Shown here: positions 50,801 through 60,791 of the stretch, piece by piece | Position numbering within the stretch: position 1 is the stretch's first letter | How the letters are laid out: every line of letters starts with the position of its first letter | DNA from: Ciona intestinalis | Taxonomy: Eukaryota; Chordata; Ascidiacea; Phlebobranchia; Cionidae | Direction of reading: 5' to 3' | Length of the DNA: 64,000 bases | Assembly (NCBI RefSeq): GCF_000224145.3 | Contig: NC_020173.2 | Coordinates: forward strand, 4,413,001-4,477,000 | Notes under the pieces: model-generated | Seen by the model: only the letters and a program-made list of their open reading frames with translations | The model's database searches: none | Told to the model about the DNA's origin: nothing | Position numbers and translations under genes: made by a program

Positions 50801-52470
50801 ACTCACACGTCTCATAAGGAAGTTTTCCATCGTTAGCTTGGTCAGCTAATCGTTCACATTGTCTCGTTGTGTAGAAACTTCACGTCTTTCTATTCGACCT
50901 GGTGCTGGTGCTTGCACGCAATGTAACACGGAACGACAAGTCATACCAAGTCTACCGACGCCCAATACCACTCAGTCATCTTATTATAGAAGGTGACGAG
51001 GGCGGACGAATGAGTGGATCATTTCGTGGCGGAATTTTGAGCGGCGATAAAGGTATGTGTAGTGTCAAGTTGGTCACAGTTGGTTAGTGGGATATTTAGG
51101 CAAAGTTTTAATGCGTTTTTTTTGTCCCAGCTAAATACGCGTTTCGAGTTCGATCCGACGAGTTGGGTTTATCGTATACTCTCATAGCGGCCGATGAGCA
51201 CGACCGTAAGCAATGGGTCAACTCTATCACCGAAGCGACTGCGAAGTTTCAATCTCGGCGTGGCTCCTCCGCGGGATCTGAACCCTCGAATCCCAGTCGT
51301 TGGTCATCTGATCGTCGGGCTCCACCCGCGCCCGAAGCGGTGCCTGTGAAACGCTCTTCTTCAGTAAAAAGCGACAGAGGCGGCCTAAACTCGTGGTACC
51401 GGAATCGCAGCATGACAGCCAACCAGCAAAGCGGTATCAACCGTAATGTTCCCGTAAAGAAAGAAAGCAGACGCCAATCTCCATTATTTTCACGCCGCAA
51501 ACCCCTCTCAAGATCCCGACTAAGTCTCGCTGTGTCTAAAAGTATCGACAATGATGAAAATATGGAAGTGTCGCCTTCTCCGCCCATAGAATCACCCAAC
51601 CAATCTGCTATGTGTAGAAGAAGTCGGAGTCTCACATCATCACCCATAACTCTACTATCAGCTCCCCCACCCCGCTCAGCGGCCGGTCTGTCCCGTAGCG
51701 AGTCATGCACGACCAAACCACCCACCGGCAGAGTTCACCAACTCGCTCAGTCATTTTCGAACCCGAACTTTCAAAGTCCCTCAAAACCCCGCTACGGCAG
51801 CAAACTACAGCCCACGCTATCCAACCCTGAACTACACCAACGTATGGTGGTGATCGACACGACATTAGAAGAAGTGAAAGAGCGTCTCTCTTCACCCACC
51901 GGCGAAGAAGAGTCGACCCCTATGGTCAATGTCCTTACTGCAACACCTGGGTCATCGGTCGGAAATTCTCCAGTTGTGAAAAATCATCAAAACATGTCCC
52001 ATCTGTTCATAGACTCCCCTGATCACCCCGCAGCATCCAATACCTCCCGTAACTTCCCAATGGACGAGGAAGACTCCATCTCTCCTCTTTACAAATCTCT
52101 CCCTACCACCACCTGCTCCTCTTCTCTCTTCTCCTCCTCATCGTTTTCCTCCTCCTCCTCCTCCTCGGTGATGCCCATATTAGGATGGACGATACCAAAG
52201 CCGAGCATCGACAGCACAAAACCTGACGTATTCGCCGAGGATTGTGACGTCACTTTGTCTTCTGTGACGGAAGAAGCGTCATCCAACTTGGACGGTGACA
52301 TCACACCAACCAATGAAACACTGTCCATTTTCAGCCCCTCTGACGTCACGAAGGCTCTCTGTGACATCATAGATACTGTTTGCTCGCAGGAGGTAAAATC
52401 CACCGGTGTTATTTTAACGAGCGACGACGGACTACAGTTTCGAGGCAACAGAGACGAGGTTACAGTGTAG
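29817..52470 (+). CDS. NET1: NET1/ARHGEF3-type RhoGEF, upstream-start isoform
   Basis: Three small exons (29817-29896, 30107-30173, 30705-30785) end in phase 0 and fit the shared exons 44806-44901, 47287-47571, 48363-48536, 48981-49241, 50308-50478, 50875-51052, 51131-52470, giving 910 residues. The 76 new N-terminal residues hold the basic signals RKKRKV and ARKRKK and a TSFLSPLTSLK patch; they resemble the N-terminus of the long, nuclear isoform of human NET1, whose join to EPSNKRV corresponds exactly to EPSSKRV here. The core has a DH domain (QETIFELYQGE, FLQRCLESPFSRKLDLW, PRTRLVKYPLLLKN) and a PH domain (CSGQLKSSRG to QWVNSITEA). In the family these exchange GDP for GTP on RhoA, and nuclear sequestration limits activity. 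The C-terminal 400 residues are Ser/Pro-rich and not conserved by eye. The long junction 30785 to 44806 is inferred from phase and homology, not proven. Confidence 0.8.
30786..39831 (+). other. First part of the RhoGEF long intron
   Basis: No gene is supported over 9 kb. Several 60-90 codon open frames on both strands lack family features. I saw no MITE or SINE copy here, unlike the rest of the window. GC-richer pockets near 34440-34910, 37800-38010 and 38660-38900, and a full CRE-type TGACGTCA at 39126-39133, precede the alternative first exon and are candidates for regulatory DNA. Confidence 0.4.
39832..52470 (+). CDS. NET1: NET1/ARHGEF3-type RhoGEF, giant-first-exon isoform
   Basis: Exon 39832-41982 (717 codons) ends CAG|GTAACT in phase 0 and joins the same seven shared exons as the upstream-start isoform: 1551 residues in all, against roughly 530-600 for human ARHGEF3 and NET1. 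An in-frame TAA at 39802 and no good acceptor after it show that this is a first exon, starting at the ATG at 39832. The N-terminal region opens with a basic cluster (KRFFTSKGKKKKSN), is Ser/Thr-rich and probably disordered, has a second basic patch near codons 240-265 (KGSKGKKSKKKRKGSS), and ends in an acidic stretch (DNMDDDEFLDMYLASPDTL). I recognise no domain in it. DH lies at about 820-1005, PH at about 1035-1145. The C-terminus ends EVTV. A polyadenylation signal AATAAA lies at 52876-52881. Confidence 0.88.
41983..44805 (+). other. RhoGEF intron after the giant exon
   Basis: No supportable gene. The open frame of the giant exon runs on for 61 codons to 42165, so a read-through message would end there with an unrelated tail. 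Overlapping open frames at 43547-44496 have no family features. Confidence 0.45.
44902..47286 (+). other. RhoGEF intron with MITE fragment and possible extra first exon
   Basis: Holds one MITE fragment at 45329 and a candidate alternative first exon at 46927-47058 that is in phase with the exon at 47287 (see findings). Nothing else recognised. Confidence 0.4.
45329..45420. mobile_element. Partial MITE, left half
   Basis: CAGGGTGGGTAAGTTGGGGG followed by TTTGGTAGTAAACAGAGAAT; the right half is absent. It is the only copy recognised between 27.4 and 53.2 kb. Confidence 0.6.
52130..52169 (+). repeat. Coding TCC/TCT repeat
   Basis: Pyrimidine microsatellite inside the last RhoGEF exon that encodes a serine run interrupted by phenylalanine (SSSSFSSSSSSS). 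Confidence 0.8.
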
Positions 52471-53533
52471 TTTAACTATCACCTCTGGTACTTAGTTCCA
52501 TCAATTTTAACATTTCCACGTCACTGTTCAAACTTAAGGAATCGCTAGAAGGCTGAACGCTGCTCAATCGAGCTGTGACAACTAATCATTCAATTTCCCT
52601 GTGATGGTAGAAATTTATACAAATTTGATAAATCTAAATTCGTTCAGCTTCAATATCATTCCATACCTGCCGTCCGCTCTCAGTTGTCAAATGCGACATA
52701 CTTATTTAGCCCCCCCCCCCCACCACTGTTGTTTCACTCGTTCTAGTGTTCTTTGTTTCTTTCTTGCCCAGTGCGGTCCTTGCTCAATTTGCTGCTGAAC
52801 TGTGAAGTTGCAGAAGCAGCTCTGCACCTTTGCTTTCATATTGTTGTGCTCTTTTATGATAAACTACATAAATCAAATAAACATGCACAAAATTTAAGCA
52901 TTTTGTTGTTTTGTGTTGGTAAGCAACTGGAATTTCGCAACGTTATCTTCAACATTGATACGTCTGTCTGTTACGGACGTTCAAATCTAAGTAGGTTAAT
53001 TGTTAGGTCGCCGCAGAATTTTTAGATTTTCTTTTTTAACATGAAACCTTTTTTCGTCATCGTTCGAAAATTATAACCATGGTTTAATAATACGACTTTA
53101 TGATCATACTTTTGTACTATTTTCATTTGCAAACACGACCGACTTATTATTAAAAGTAATTTTGCTTTTACATATTTTTTTTCATATGCATAGTAGTGCT
53201 TGGTATTCACAATACTAAAAGTAACAATATATAGTAGGGTGGGGGAGATGGGACACCTATAGCTCTTAATATCCAATTATCGTGTTTTAAACAATTAACA
53301 AGGTTCTATGGAGTCGTGGGGATACGGTTTTCTAATTCTTGAATACTTTTTGTTTACTACCAAATTGGACGATATCTTCCGCACCCTACTATACAGCACG
53401 CTTTGGAGCCAACATAACTTGGGTCCCCAAAATTTGTAGCGGAAGTCTTATAATCGGTACAACGCTATATGTAAGGTTTATATCTATAGTCTAAATTAGC
53501 ACTTCAGTGATTACGATGCTAAAATGTCTTTTC
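52471..53533. other. Convergent 3' region of RhoGEF and shootin
   Basis: The two stop codons face each other 1.06 kb apart. RhoGEF side: poly-C run (12 C) near 52711-52722 and AATAAA at 52876-52881. Shootin side: one MITE (53229-53394). No polyadenylation signal was clear for shootin. Confidence 0.6.
53229..53394. mobile_element. MITE, slightly shortened
   Basis: Left end TATAGTAGGGTGGGGGAGAT, right end ACGATATCTTCCGCACCCTA then CTATA; inner AACAATTAACAAGGTTCTAT and TTTACTACCAAATTGGAC. Just 3' of the shootin gene. Confidence 0.8.
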
Positions 53534-56500
53534 TTATAAGCTTTCTTCCGTTTCCACGCTTTGCTGTTGTTTTTTTGCTTTTGCCCGTTTGGCATCCAGA
53601 ATTTTTTGCAGCTCAGGAGAAATTTCTTTCGGGTGTCGCACACTGCATTGTACATTACGGTGTAATCCTCTTGAAGGGGGCAGCATGTTCTGCAATAATG
53701 CAAATAATTATGTGGTGGATCTGATTAAAAAAACAGAAATATTTTTACCGGTGGAAAAAATGTAAAAAATGCCCAAAATACATTAAAATCTATAAATATG
53801 AGCTTTCAATATTGAAATATTGGAAAATTTGTTTTTGTTTGTGAGCCGACTTTACAAAGACAAAATCATCCAAACTACTATAAATCTGTATAGCAGCTGC
53901 TATATTCCCCTATGAGAGCATGCGTTTTAATTGAATGGAGAATTGATTTGTCTGGGCACAATGCCGTAGAAAAATAACAGAATAAATATAAGCAAATCTA
54001 TTTTTGAAATTAGAAATATATTTGTCTGTTTCAGGTAAACAACAACTTTTTAAAATCTTGACGCAAACTAAATTGGTCGTGTACCTTATTAATTGGAAAG
54101 GGTTGCCAACCAGCTTTATAGGGCCTATACACGATATGCTGTCGGTGTAGAAATTTTAATGACTTTCTGAGTAAACGTTTTTACCTCATTACTTTGCTCA
54201 AGTTCCATATCATCCGAATCTGTTGTGTGTAATTTGCGAAGTTGTTGGCGTATGTGCATCGGTACTGCTGGCTCCGATGTCTTTCTTCCGCTAACGCCCA
54301 AGGTGTTGGTGCCTGGCGGTTTCAAGCCCTTTCTCAGAGCAGAGAAAACGTCGCCCTCTTTTAAGTCATCCAGTCCGTCATTAAACTGTCCTGATGCTGA
54401 CGGGCCAAGGGTTCCATATTTTTCCGTTTCTTTATAATCACCCCCTTCAGGTATTTCACTGTAGCGTCGAACTTTCTTCAGTCCGACGTTGCCAGTCTTG
54501 ATTCGTTGCATCATTTCATCCATGGCATCTGCGTACACCATCAGCCCGTGTGTGACCTGCTTACGTTCGTTTGGGTTCACTTTCTTACCGCCGAGAGCTC
54601 CCCTTGCAGCTTTTCGTTGGTAGACGAGTTGTTTTAATTTACTGGAACAAGAATTTAATACTTATTGTTATGTTTAAACATTGTTTTGCGCATCCAAATT
54701 GCAAGGTTGTTAGATAATAAAAAAAAAACAAGAAAAATTAACTACAAACTCAAAATTGGTTTTGTTCTTATTTATTGCACAGTGCTGAACGCTTCATGTT
54801 CAAGGATACCGCGTTGGTTTAACATTGTGGGTTTAATTGGTCTTGAACAAAGCGCAAGCGTTATGGGTCTAACTCTAACCCAATACTCAATAATAGATCT
54901 TACAAATTTCAGCCGTGCAAGAACTAAAACAATCGCATACTAATTCACTTCTACAATTACTCGCAAGGTATAAAATGGGATACCGGTGTTAAAACTCCAT
55001 CGCCAGAATAAATAGGTACAAACTTAATTTGTGAATTCAAGAAAATTATTCTACCTTAGTGGATCTAAACTCTTTCCGTTTGAAGCAACACCAGGAGGAG
55101 GGGGAGGCGCAGGGATGGGAGTGGGAGGAGGAATGTTAGGAGGAGGGGGAGCAGGTCGTAAAGATCGAGGTTGCCTCTTCGCTTTTACTAGATCATCTTC
55201 CAATTGGTTACACTTCTTTATGAGAAGGTCTTTCTCATTTGTAACATCCCGAAGCTTGAACAAAAGTTGGTCTTCTCTCCTCTTTAGCTCATCAACTTCG
55301 TCTTGACGATCAGATGAAGAGTCGATTATTTCTTGTAACTCTTCAATCTGTAAAAGTTAGTTCAAAACTTAATTATAGGGTTGGGGAAGACGGAACTCCT
55401 TTAGTACATAATATCCAAATATCTTAATTATGCTTTAAACAATTAACAACGGTCTATGGGAGTCATGAGGATATGTAAATCATGCAACTGTGTACCTGCA
55501 TGCGACTGTATACCTGCATATATGGGAGTCGTGAGATAATGTAAATCATGCGACTCATGTATACCTGCATAGACACCAAATGGCACCTACATTTTTTAAG
55601 GTTACACTTGGTGTAATTAACAACAAACCGATTTACTTTAACCCAACTAACTTTTTGCTGGTTCAATATTTTTTCCTCTTCGAGTTCTTCACTCAATCGT
55701 TTCACTTCCTCCAGAGCATCATTGAGCGCCTTCTCTTTTGCATCACTATCTCTACCATCACTCTTCTTTCGCATCACGCTTTGTTTCTAATAAGAAACAG
55801 TAAAACGTTGGTTGGATATAGCTATCTCAAGATAACAAAACGTGGATAAAACAAGGAAAAAATGAAGAAAAAATCGTAGACAAAACATGAAAAAAAGTTT
55901 CGAAAAAATATTTTAGAACATAGACACAACATGGACGAAACATGAACAAAAAAAAGTTTAAAAAAAAGACAAAACATGGATAAAAAAATAGTTTTTTTTC
56001 TCATATGATCCAACCTGCCACGATTTATTTTCCCCGTACATCTTTGCTGCCAATGTTTCTGCTCGTTTTCTCACTTGATATTCAAGATCCAGTTTATTCA
56101 TCAGACTCTCAAGCTCTAATGCTGCTGCAGTTTCCGCTGCATGAAAATAAATAATGTTTCCCACCAACAATATTTCTTTGTTCCTTGAAATGATAACCAC
56201 AGAATGTTACTACTAAGCGTAGTTCGTTTTGCTACAGAAGTCAATTTTTTCCGAGCCTAAAATTTTTCTAATATATCTTTTTAATTGGTAAAGTCATACG
56301 GCACGCATGCCAGGATTTTGAGAACTTAACGTTTTACCTGAATTGGCCTATAAACCATTGATTTATAAACATCGGATATTACGTGTTAACGACATCCATC
56401 TTCCCCGCCCTACTATATATACATAAGGGCGTATGGTGGTGTACACCCTAGAAGTGTGGTTGGAGTTATAAGAATATTGTAGCTTATCAAAACCTACCTT

Positions 56501-59500
56501 CTTGGTGAACTTGAATCGCTTCTTTTAATTTTTCGTTTTCGTCAATCATCGTCTGTAATTTATTGTCCACCTCGTGCCACTACAAAAATATTTTAGCAAT
56601 AAGAAATAAGTATATTAGGTTGGGGTAAGACACATGTTTTTTTCAATTTTAACTTTCCACTTGGCAGTAAATTAGGAATATTGTAATGATATGTTGTAAT
56701 AATGTGTTCGTATGGTACTTTACTGTTTTGTATTTTCATGATCTTTATGTTTTGCGTGAACCGTTGTGTTTTTAAGAGTCGATCGCATGGTTTTGTTAAG
56801 TGACATTCAGTTTCCCCTTGGTTGTGGTATCGCGTGCACGGGCCGATTGCCAATACAAGATATAAAACGTTACAATATTAACACAATTATGATAACCGTT
56901 CTTCTGTCTTAAAACCAGAAACTAGATGTAGGCTACTGTTTTACCGAAAAATTTGTTTTGAATTCGGTTTGCAAATTTAAAAAAAAAATGTTGTACAAAC
57001 TAATGTAAACGATATTTTGTAATGAAATGTTAGTTTTAAATTGTTCAAACAAGTAATTGTATTCTTTTAAAGTGAATTTTTTAATTCGGTTTCCAAATTT
57101 GAAAAAAAAAATGTTTTTTAAAATATAATGTAAATGATTTTTTTTTTATAAAATTCCAATTTTATACTGCTTAAAAGAAGTAATTGTTCTGTTTTAAAGT
57201 AATTTTTTTGTATTCGGTTTGCAAATTTAAAAAACATATTGTTGTGTAAACTAATTATTTTTATTAAAATATAAATTTATATTGCTTAAAAGAAGTAATT
57301 GCTGTTTTAAATATTTTTTTCTTATTTGAAATACTGATTTTTTGTTACGTGTACAGGACTTTTTGACCATTTTACTTCTATAGAATTCATATATATATCA
57401 AAAAGAGATTTGCAACCTTTTCATGATAAACATATTTACCACTAACCTGTGTTTGCAAGTGTGAAATTTCGTTCCTTGCCTCTTCCAGCTGTTGTTCGGC
57501 AGAGTTACCTAAAATAATATAAATCTATTTAAATCAACAGATATATTGGTATAACTGTATAAATACGAGCATTATCGATTCCTGGCTATATGACAGTAAA
57601 CCAAGCCACAATGATTTCCGATATACAGTAGGTGAAAATGAGTCCCAATTTATAACCTATACTCTATAACCGTATCCTCACTCGTTATTAATTTTTATAA
57701 ACATTAGAATATTATGTACTAACGGTATCTATCTTACCCCGCAGTACTGTAGAAGCAAAGGTATTTCTAATACAGTATAGAGTGGGAGATGATGGGACAC
57801 ATTTTAACTATATTTTCTCGTCCCATTTAGTAGTAAACAAATAAAATATAAAACCGTATCCTCACGACTCCCATAGACTGTTGTTAATTGTTTAAAACAC
57901 CAGGGTACTTGGATAATATGTGTTAAAGGTGTCCCATGTTCCCCCAACCTGTTTTCATATCTTCAATCTCTTGGCTCACAATATCCGTCCCCAAGCTGAC
58001 GTCATCAACCGAGTTCTCATCAATTTCGTTCGGAACCGAAAGTTGAGATATCTGACTCTCTTCCGCCCACTTCTGGTGACGATGACTACGCTCACTCAAA
58101 CGAGAAGTTCGTTTCTGTAAACATTAGCAAGTCAGAAATTTATACAAAATTAATCATGAATTGTTGTCTTTGCGTCGTAAGGCTATTTATAAAACATTAC
58201 CCAAAAATGTGGAAAAACTGCATAAGTGCCTCTGGCCGATCATATTGTCCCTCACAAATAAAGTGCCTTTGCTTATTGACACGTACCCAAATATTAAGGT
58301 TGCTTCGTTTATCTGTCAATCCATACAAAGTTTATATTTGAACACAAGTGTCACAGAAGGAAACTGGATTCCTTGAACTAATAAAGTTGTTGTCTTGGAC
58401 TGTAACTATATTTCATAGAACTGGGGACATTCGTTTAATATTTAACTAATCTTCAGGTAAAGGCACAAGTACGTCTTTGTGAATCAGCTAAAAGTTACGT
58501 GAGTGTTACTTTTAATACGTGTTTGGTTACGTCGTTACGAAGACCCCAACATTATACTCTTTGTTCCACACATGACGATTTAAATTAAAAATCGGTCATG
58601 TATATCAATCTTATACGAAGTCTGATACTTATGCTTTTGTATGTATAAATGTACATGAAACTTTTAATTTATTTTGCTATGTTTGACTTACTCTTAAAGC
58701 GGTATTTTGTTTGTAGACTTTCGCAGCAATTGTCATCGCTTTTTCACTCTTCATTCGTTCTCTTGTGAGGGAATTCTGCATTTCGTTGAATTCTTGTTCG
58801 ATCTCGCCCGTCACTTTACGTAATTTAATGTGGTTATATAAATCAAATATAATAAAACATAAAATTTGAAAAGTTATATAACACACTTTCAGTGTAACAA
58901 TAATGAATCATTTGTTGAACTATGTCAAGTCAGATCAATGCCCCTTAAAAGTTGGGCATATCAACATTTCTATATGTAAGGGATTGGATGATTGTTACTT
59001 ATTAATCCACGCGTGGCGGGGAAATAGGGATTAACGTTATATACACTCTTGCAAGTGAAACCCATACGCGATACTGTGCGGGTGATACTTTTCCATATTT
59101 ATATTTTGGCTGACAATCAATTTAGGCGACCCATTATGGTCCCACTGTGTTGGAGCAGTTGTGACGTACCCAAGAAAGCATACGCCCGCAATGGTGGCAG
59201 TGTCGAGCTATCGCCCCTACCCTATTGAAGCGCTCTAATTCTATACTGCTGCCCCTCGTAGGACAAAATGTATTGAAAGTGTTATAAGGCTCATACTCAT
59301 CAATCAGTTGTTTTAACTCTTTACAACAGGAACTCAACAGTGGCAATAATTAAATGTTAAATCACAAATCGTATGAAACTGTCCTAACAACATGGGTAAT
59401 AAGATAAGTAAGTGAACTTACTTTCTTCATAACGACGCAGCCTTTCCAATGTTTCGTTCAGTTTTACTTCCTGTGCTTCATACTGAAGGATAAACCAAGT

Positions 59501-59656
59501 ATGATTATAATGTTGCTTGAACAAAAAACAACATACAACACTTACCTTAACACGACTAACAAATAATTCCTCTTTCCCGTTTTCTGCTTCATCAGTCTGT
59601 TCATTTTCGGCTGAACAAGTTTCGGTTTCAACAGAAACTGTTTCGTTTTTCTCCAT
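53534..59656 (-). CDS. SHTN1: Shootin-1 homologue
   Basis: Eleven exons join in phase to 588 codons (human long form 631): 59656-59546, 59482-59422, 58813-58692, 58114-57949, 57508-57447, 56579-56498, 56136-56015, 55786-55652, 55347-55055, 54641-54185, 53689-53534. Most of residues 38-355 is predicted coiled coil. Family blocks seen are IEQEFNEMQNSL (vertebrate VNFMQNHLEIE), LEYQVRKRAETLAAKMYGEN, SEELEEEKILNQQKIEELQE, then a proline-rich stretch (about 354-378, PPPP runs), ADAMDEMMQRIKTG (vertebrate EEMMDRIKKG), and a C-terminal ELQKILDAKRAKAK (vertebrate ELERILRRRK). Shootin links actin flow to the L1 adhesion molecule and helps set neuronal polarity; the role here is inferred. Read-through of the exon 10 donor would give an alternative end at 54125. 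The exon 4 donor lies in a MITE end. Convergent with the RhoGEF. Confidence 0.9.
55374..55572. mobile_element. MITE fragment with internal duplication
   Basis: Left end TATAGGGTTGGGGAAGACGG and CAATTAACAACGGTCTATGG are clear. The part ATGGGAGTCRTGAG...TGTAAATCATGC is then present twice (about 55456 and 55521), and the right end is missing. It lies in shootin intron 8. Confidence 0.65.
56345..56417. mobile_element. Partial MITE, right end
   Basis: GGATATTACGTGTTAACGAC then ATCCATCTTCCCCGCCCTAC then TATATA; the left half is not recognisable. Shootin intron 6. Confidence 0.55.
56611..56680. mobile_element. Partial MITE, left end
   Basis: TATATTAGGTTGGGGTAAGA followed by CACTTGGCAGTAAATTAGGA, then lost. 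Shootin intron 5. Confidence 0.5.
56961..57325. repeat. Three-unit tandem repeat, about 122-128 base period
   Basis: Units begin AATTCGGTTTGCAAATTT (56961), AATTCGGTTTCCAAATTT (57083) and TATTCGGTTTGCAAATTT (57211). Each continues with an A run, a T-rich stretch and AAGTAATTG. Lies in shootin intron 5. Confidence 0.75.
57625..57751. mobile_element. MITE, shortened and worn
   Basis: Left end ACAGTAGGTGAAAATGAGTC, right end TATCTATCTTACCCCGCAGT. Shootin intron 4. Confidence 0.6.
57776..57950. mobile_element. MITE whose right end forms a splice donor
   Basis: Left end GTATAGAGTGGGAGATGATG, inner CACGACTCCCATAGACTGTT, right end AAGGTGTCCCATGTTCCCCC then AACCTG. On the minus strand that right end reads CAG|GTTGGGGGAAC, which is the 5' splice site of shootin exon 4. 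Confidence 0.8.
59010..59235 (-). mobile_element. SINE-like repeat, tRNA-like end lost
   Basis: Shares CGCGTGGCGGG at one end, CATACGCCCGCAATGGTGGC near the other and a GCGACCCATTATGG word with the other copies. In shootin intron 2. Confidence 0.6.
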
Positions 59657-60791
59657 TTTTAAAAAACTGTCTAATTTTTCTACTAAAATATTTTACTTCA
59701 ATCTAACACATAAAATGTAACATGTATATCAGACAGACAACATATACGTGATCTGCTACACAACTATTGGAGTAAGAATGATTCCTCTTAGTTCGTCGGT
59801 TAAGTTATCAAGCTTTACGGTTGTTTGTCTACTTAACCAGTTTCACTATATTGTTTACCGTCAAATAAATAAATCGTGAATCACCTTCTAAATAAATACA
59901 AAGCGTTCAACATCGTAAAATATAATGTTCGCATTAACGCCACGTATTATAGTTAATTTCACACAAAAGTGACATCCAAGCGTTTACACCCACCATACAA
60001 CATATTACAACCTTTAAAAATCACTTTCGTTTCAGTCCGTGTATTTGTCATGCAGCTTTTATATAGTATAGCACAGCGATTTCATAGTCAACTATAAACA
60101 CGCCAACACATTTACGAAATACAACTTTCAAGCGTATTCTTACTCCTCTTAGGAATAGTTTAGATTTGTACAACTTACACATAATGTTACAATCAAGTTA
60201 TAAGTTAATAATTTACAAATGTTTTAGCTTAACAGGGAGCACGAAACTTTTTATTAGTTTCATATTAAAACTGTTCCGAATAAATCATTTTGTATTGTTA
60301 TAATTGATTTATTATTTGTACTTGTTTAAATCATGTATGTTAACGAAAACTTATCGTTCATTTTAAGAGTTGCGATAAACAGAACGAATCAAACACCTGT
60401 CATACGCCAGCAGTTATGGACAAGTTTTAATTTTTCAAGAACTCTTATAGTTGCGTCGCTTTGTGAGAATAAACATTGTTTTTATACGGTACGTGCCCAT
60501 TTACTTCTGCTTGGCTCTCTTTTTTCAGATACCTTTTTCCGTCAGATTTGATAAATCACTGAAGTTACAACATTAATGTAATTTATTTGCACAGCAAGCA
60601 GGAAAATATAAAATGTTAAACGTTTTGTACAACATGGAAGCAGAAGGAAAGAAATTTATTTGGAAGTCTTCATACCTTCACGTTACAATCACGGAGTAAT
60701 CCGAGTATGACACATACAGTCAAAACACCGGGTAAACCACGTAAGAAAAGTTCAAAATCGCAATAAATATGTTGAAAAGTTAGATTAGTGT
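59657..60791. other. Between shootin start and stanniocalcin stop
   Basis: Both genes run on the minus strand, so this holds the shootin promoter and the stanniocalcin 3' end. Minus-strand AATAAA hexamers lie at 60660-60655 (132 bases after the stanniocalcin stop) and 60588-60583. No other gene seen. Confidence 0.5.

Noticed and set aside
51249..52448. Long antisense open frames of 87-158 codons
   Set aside because: Shadows of the Ser/Pro-rich last RhoGEF exon.
59290..59346. Apparent shootin exon with CKELKQLIDEYEPY
   Set aside because: Using it breaks the phase between exons 2 and 3, while joining them directly (A|TG) keeps phase and matches the family; much of the frame lies in or beside a SINE-like repeat.
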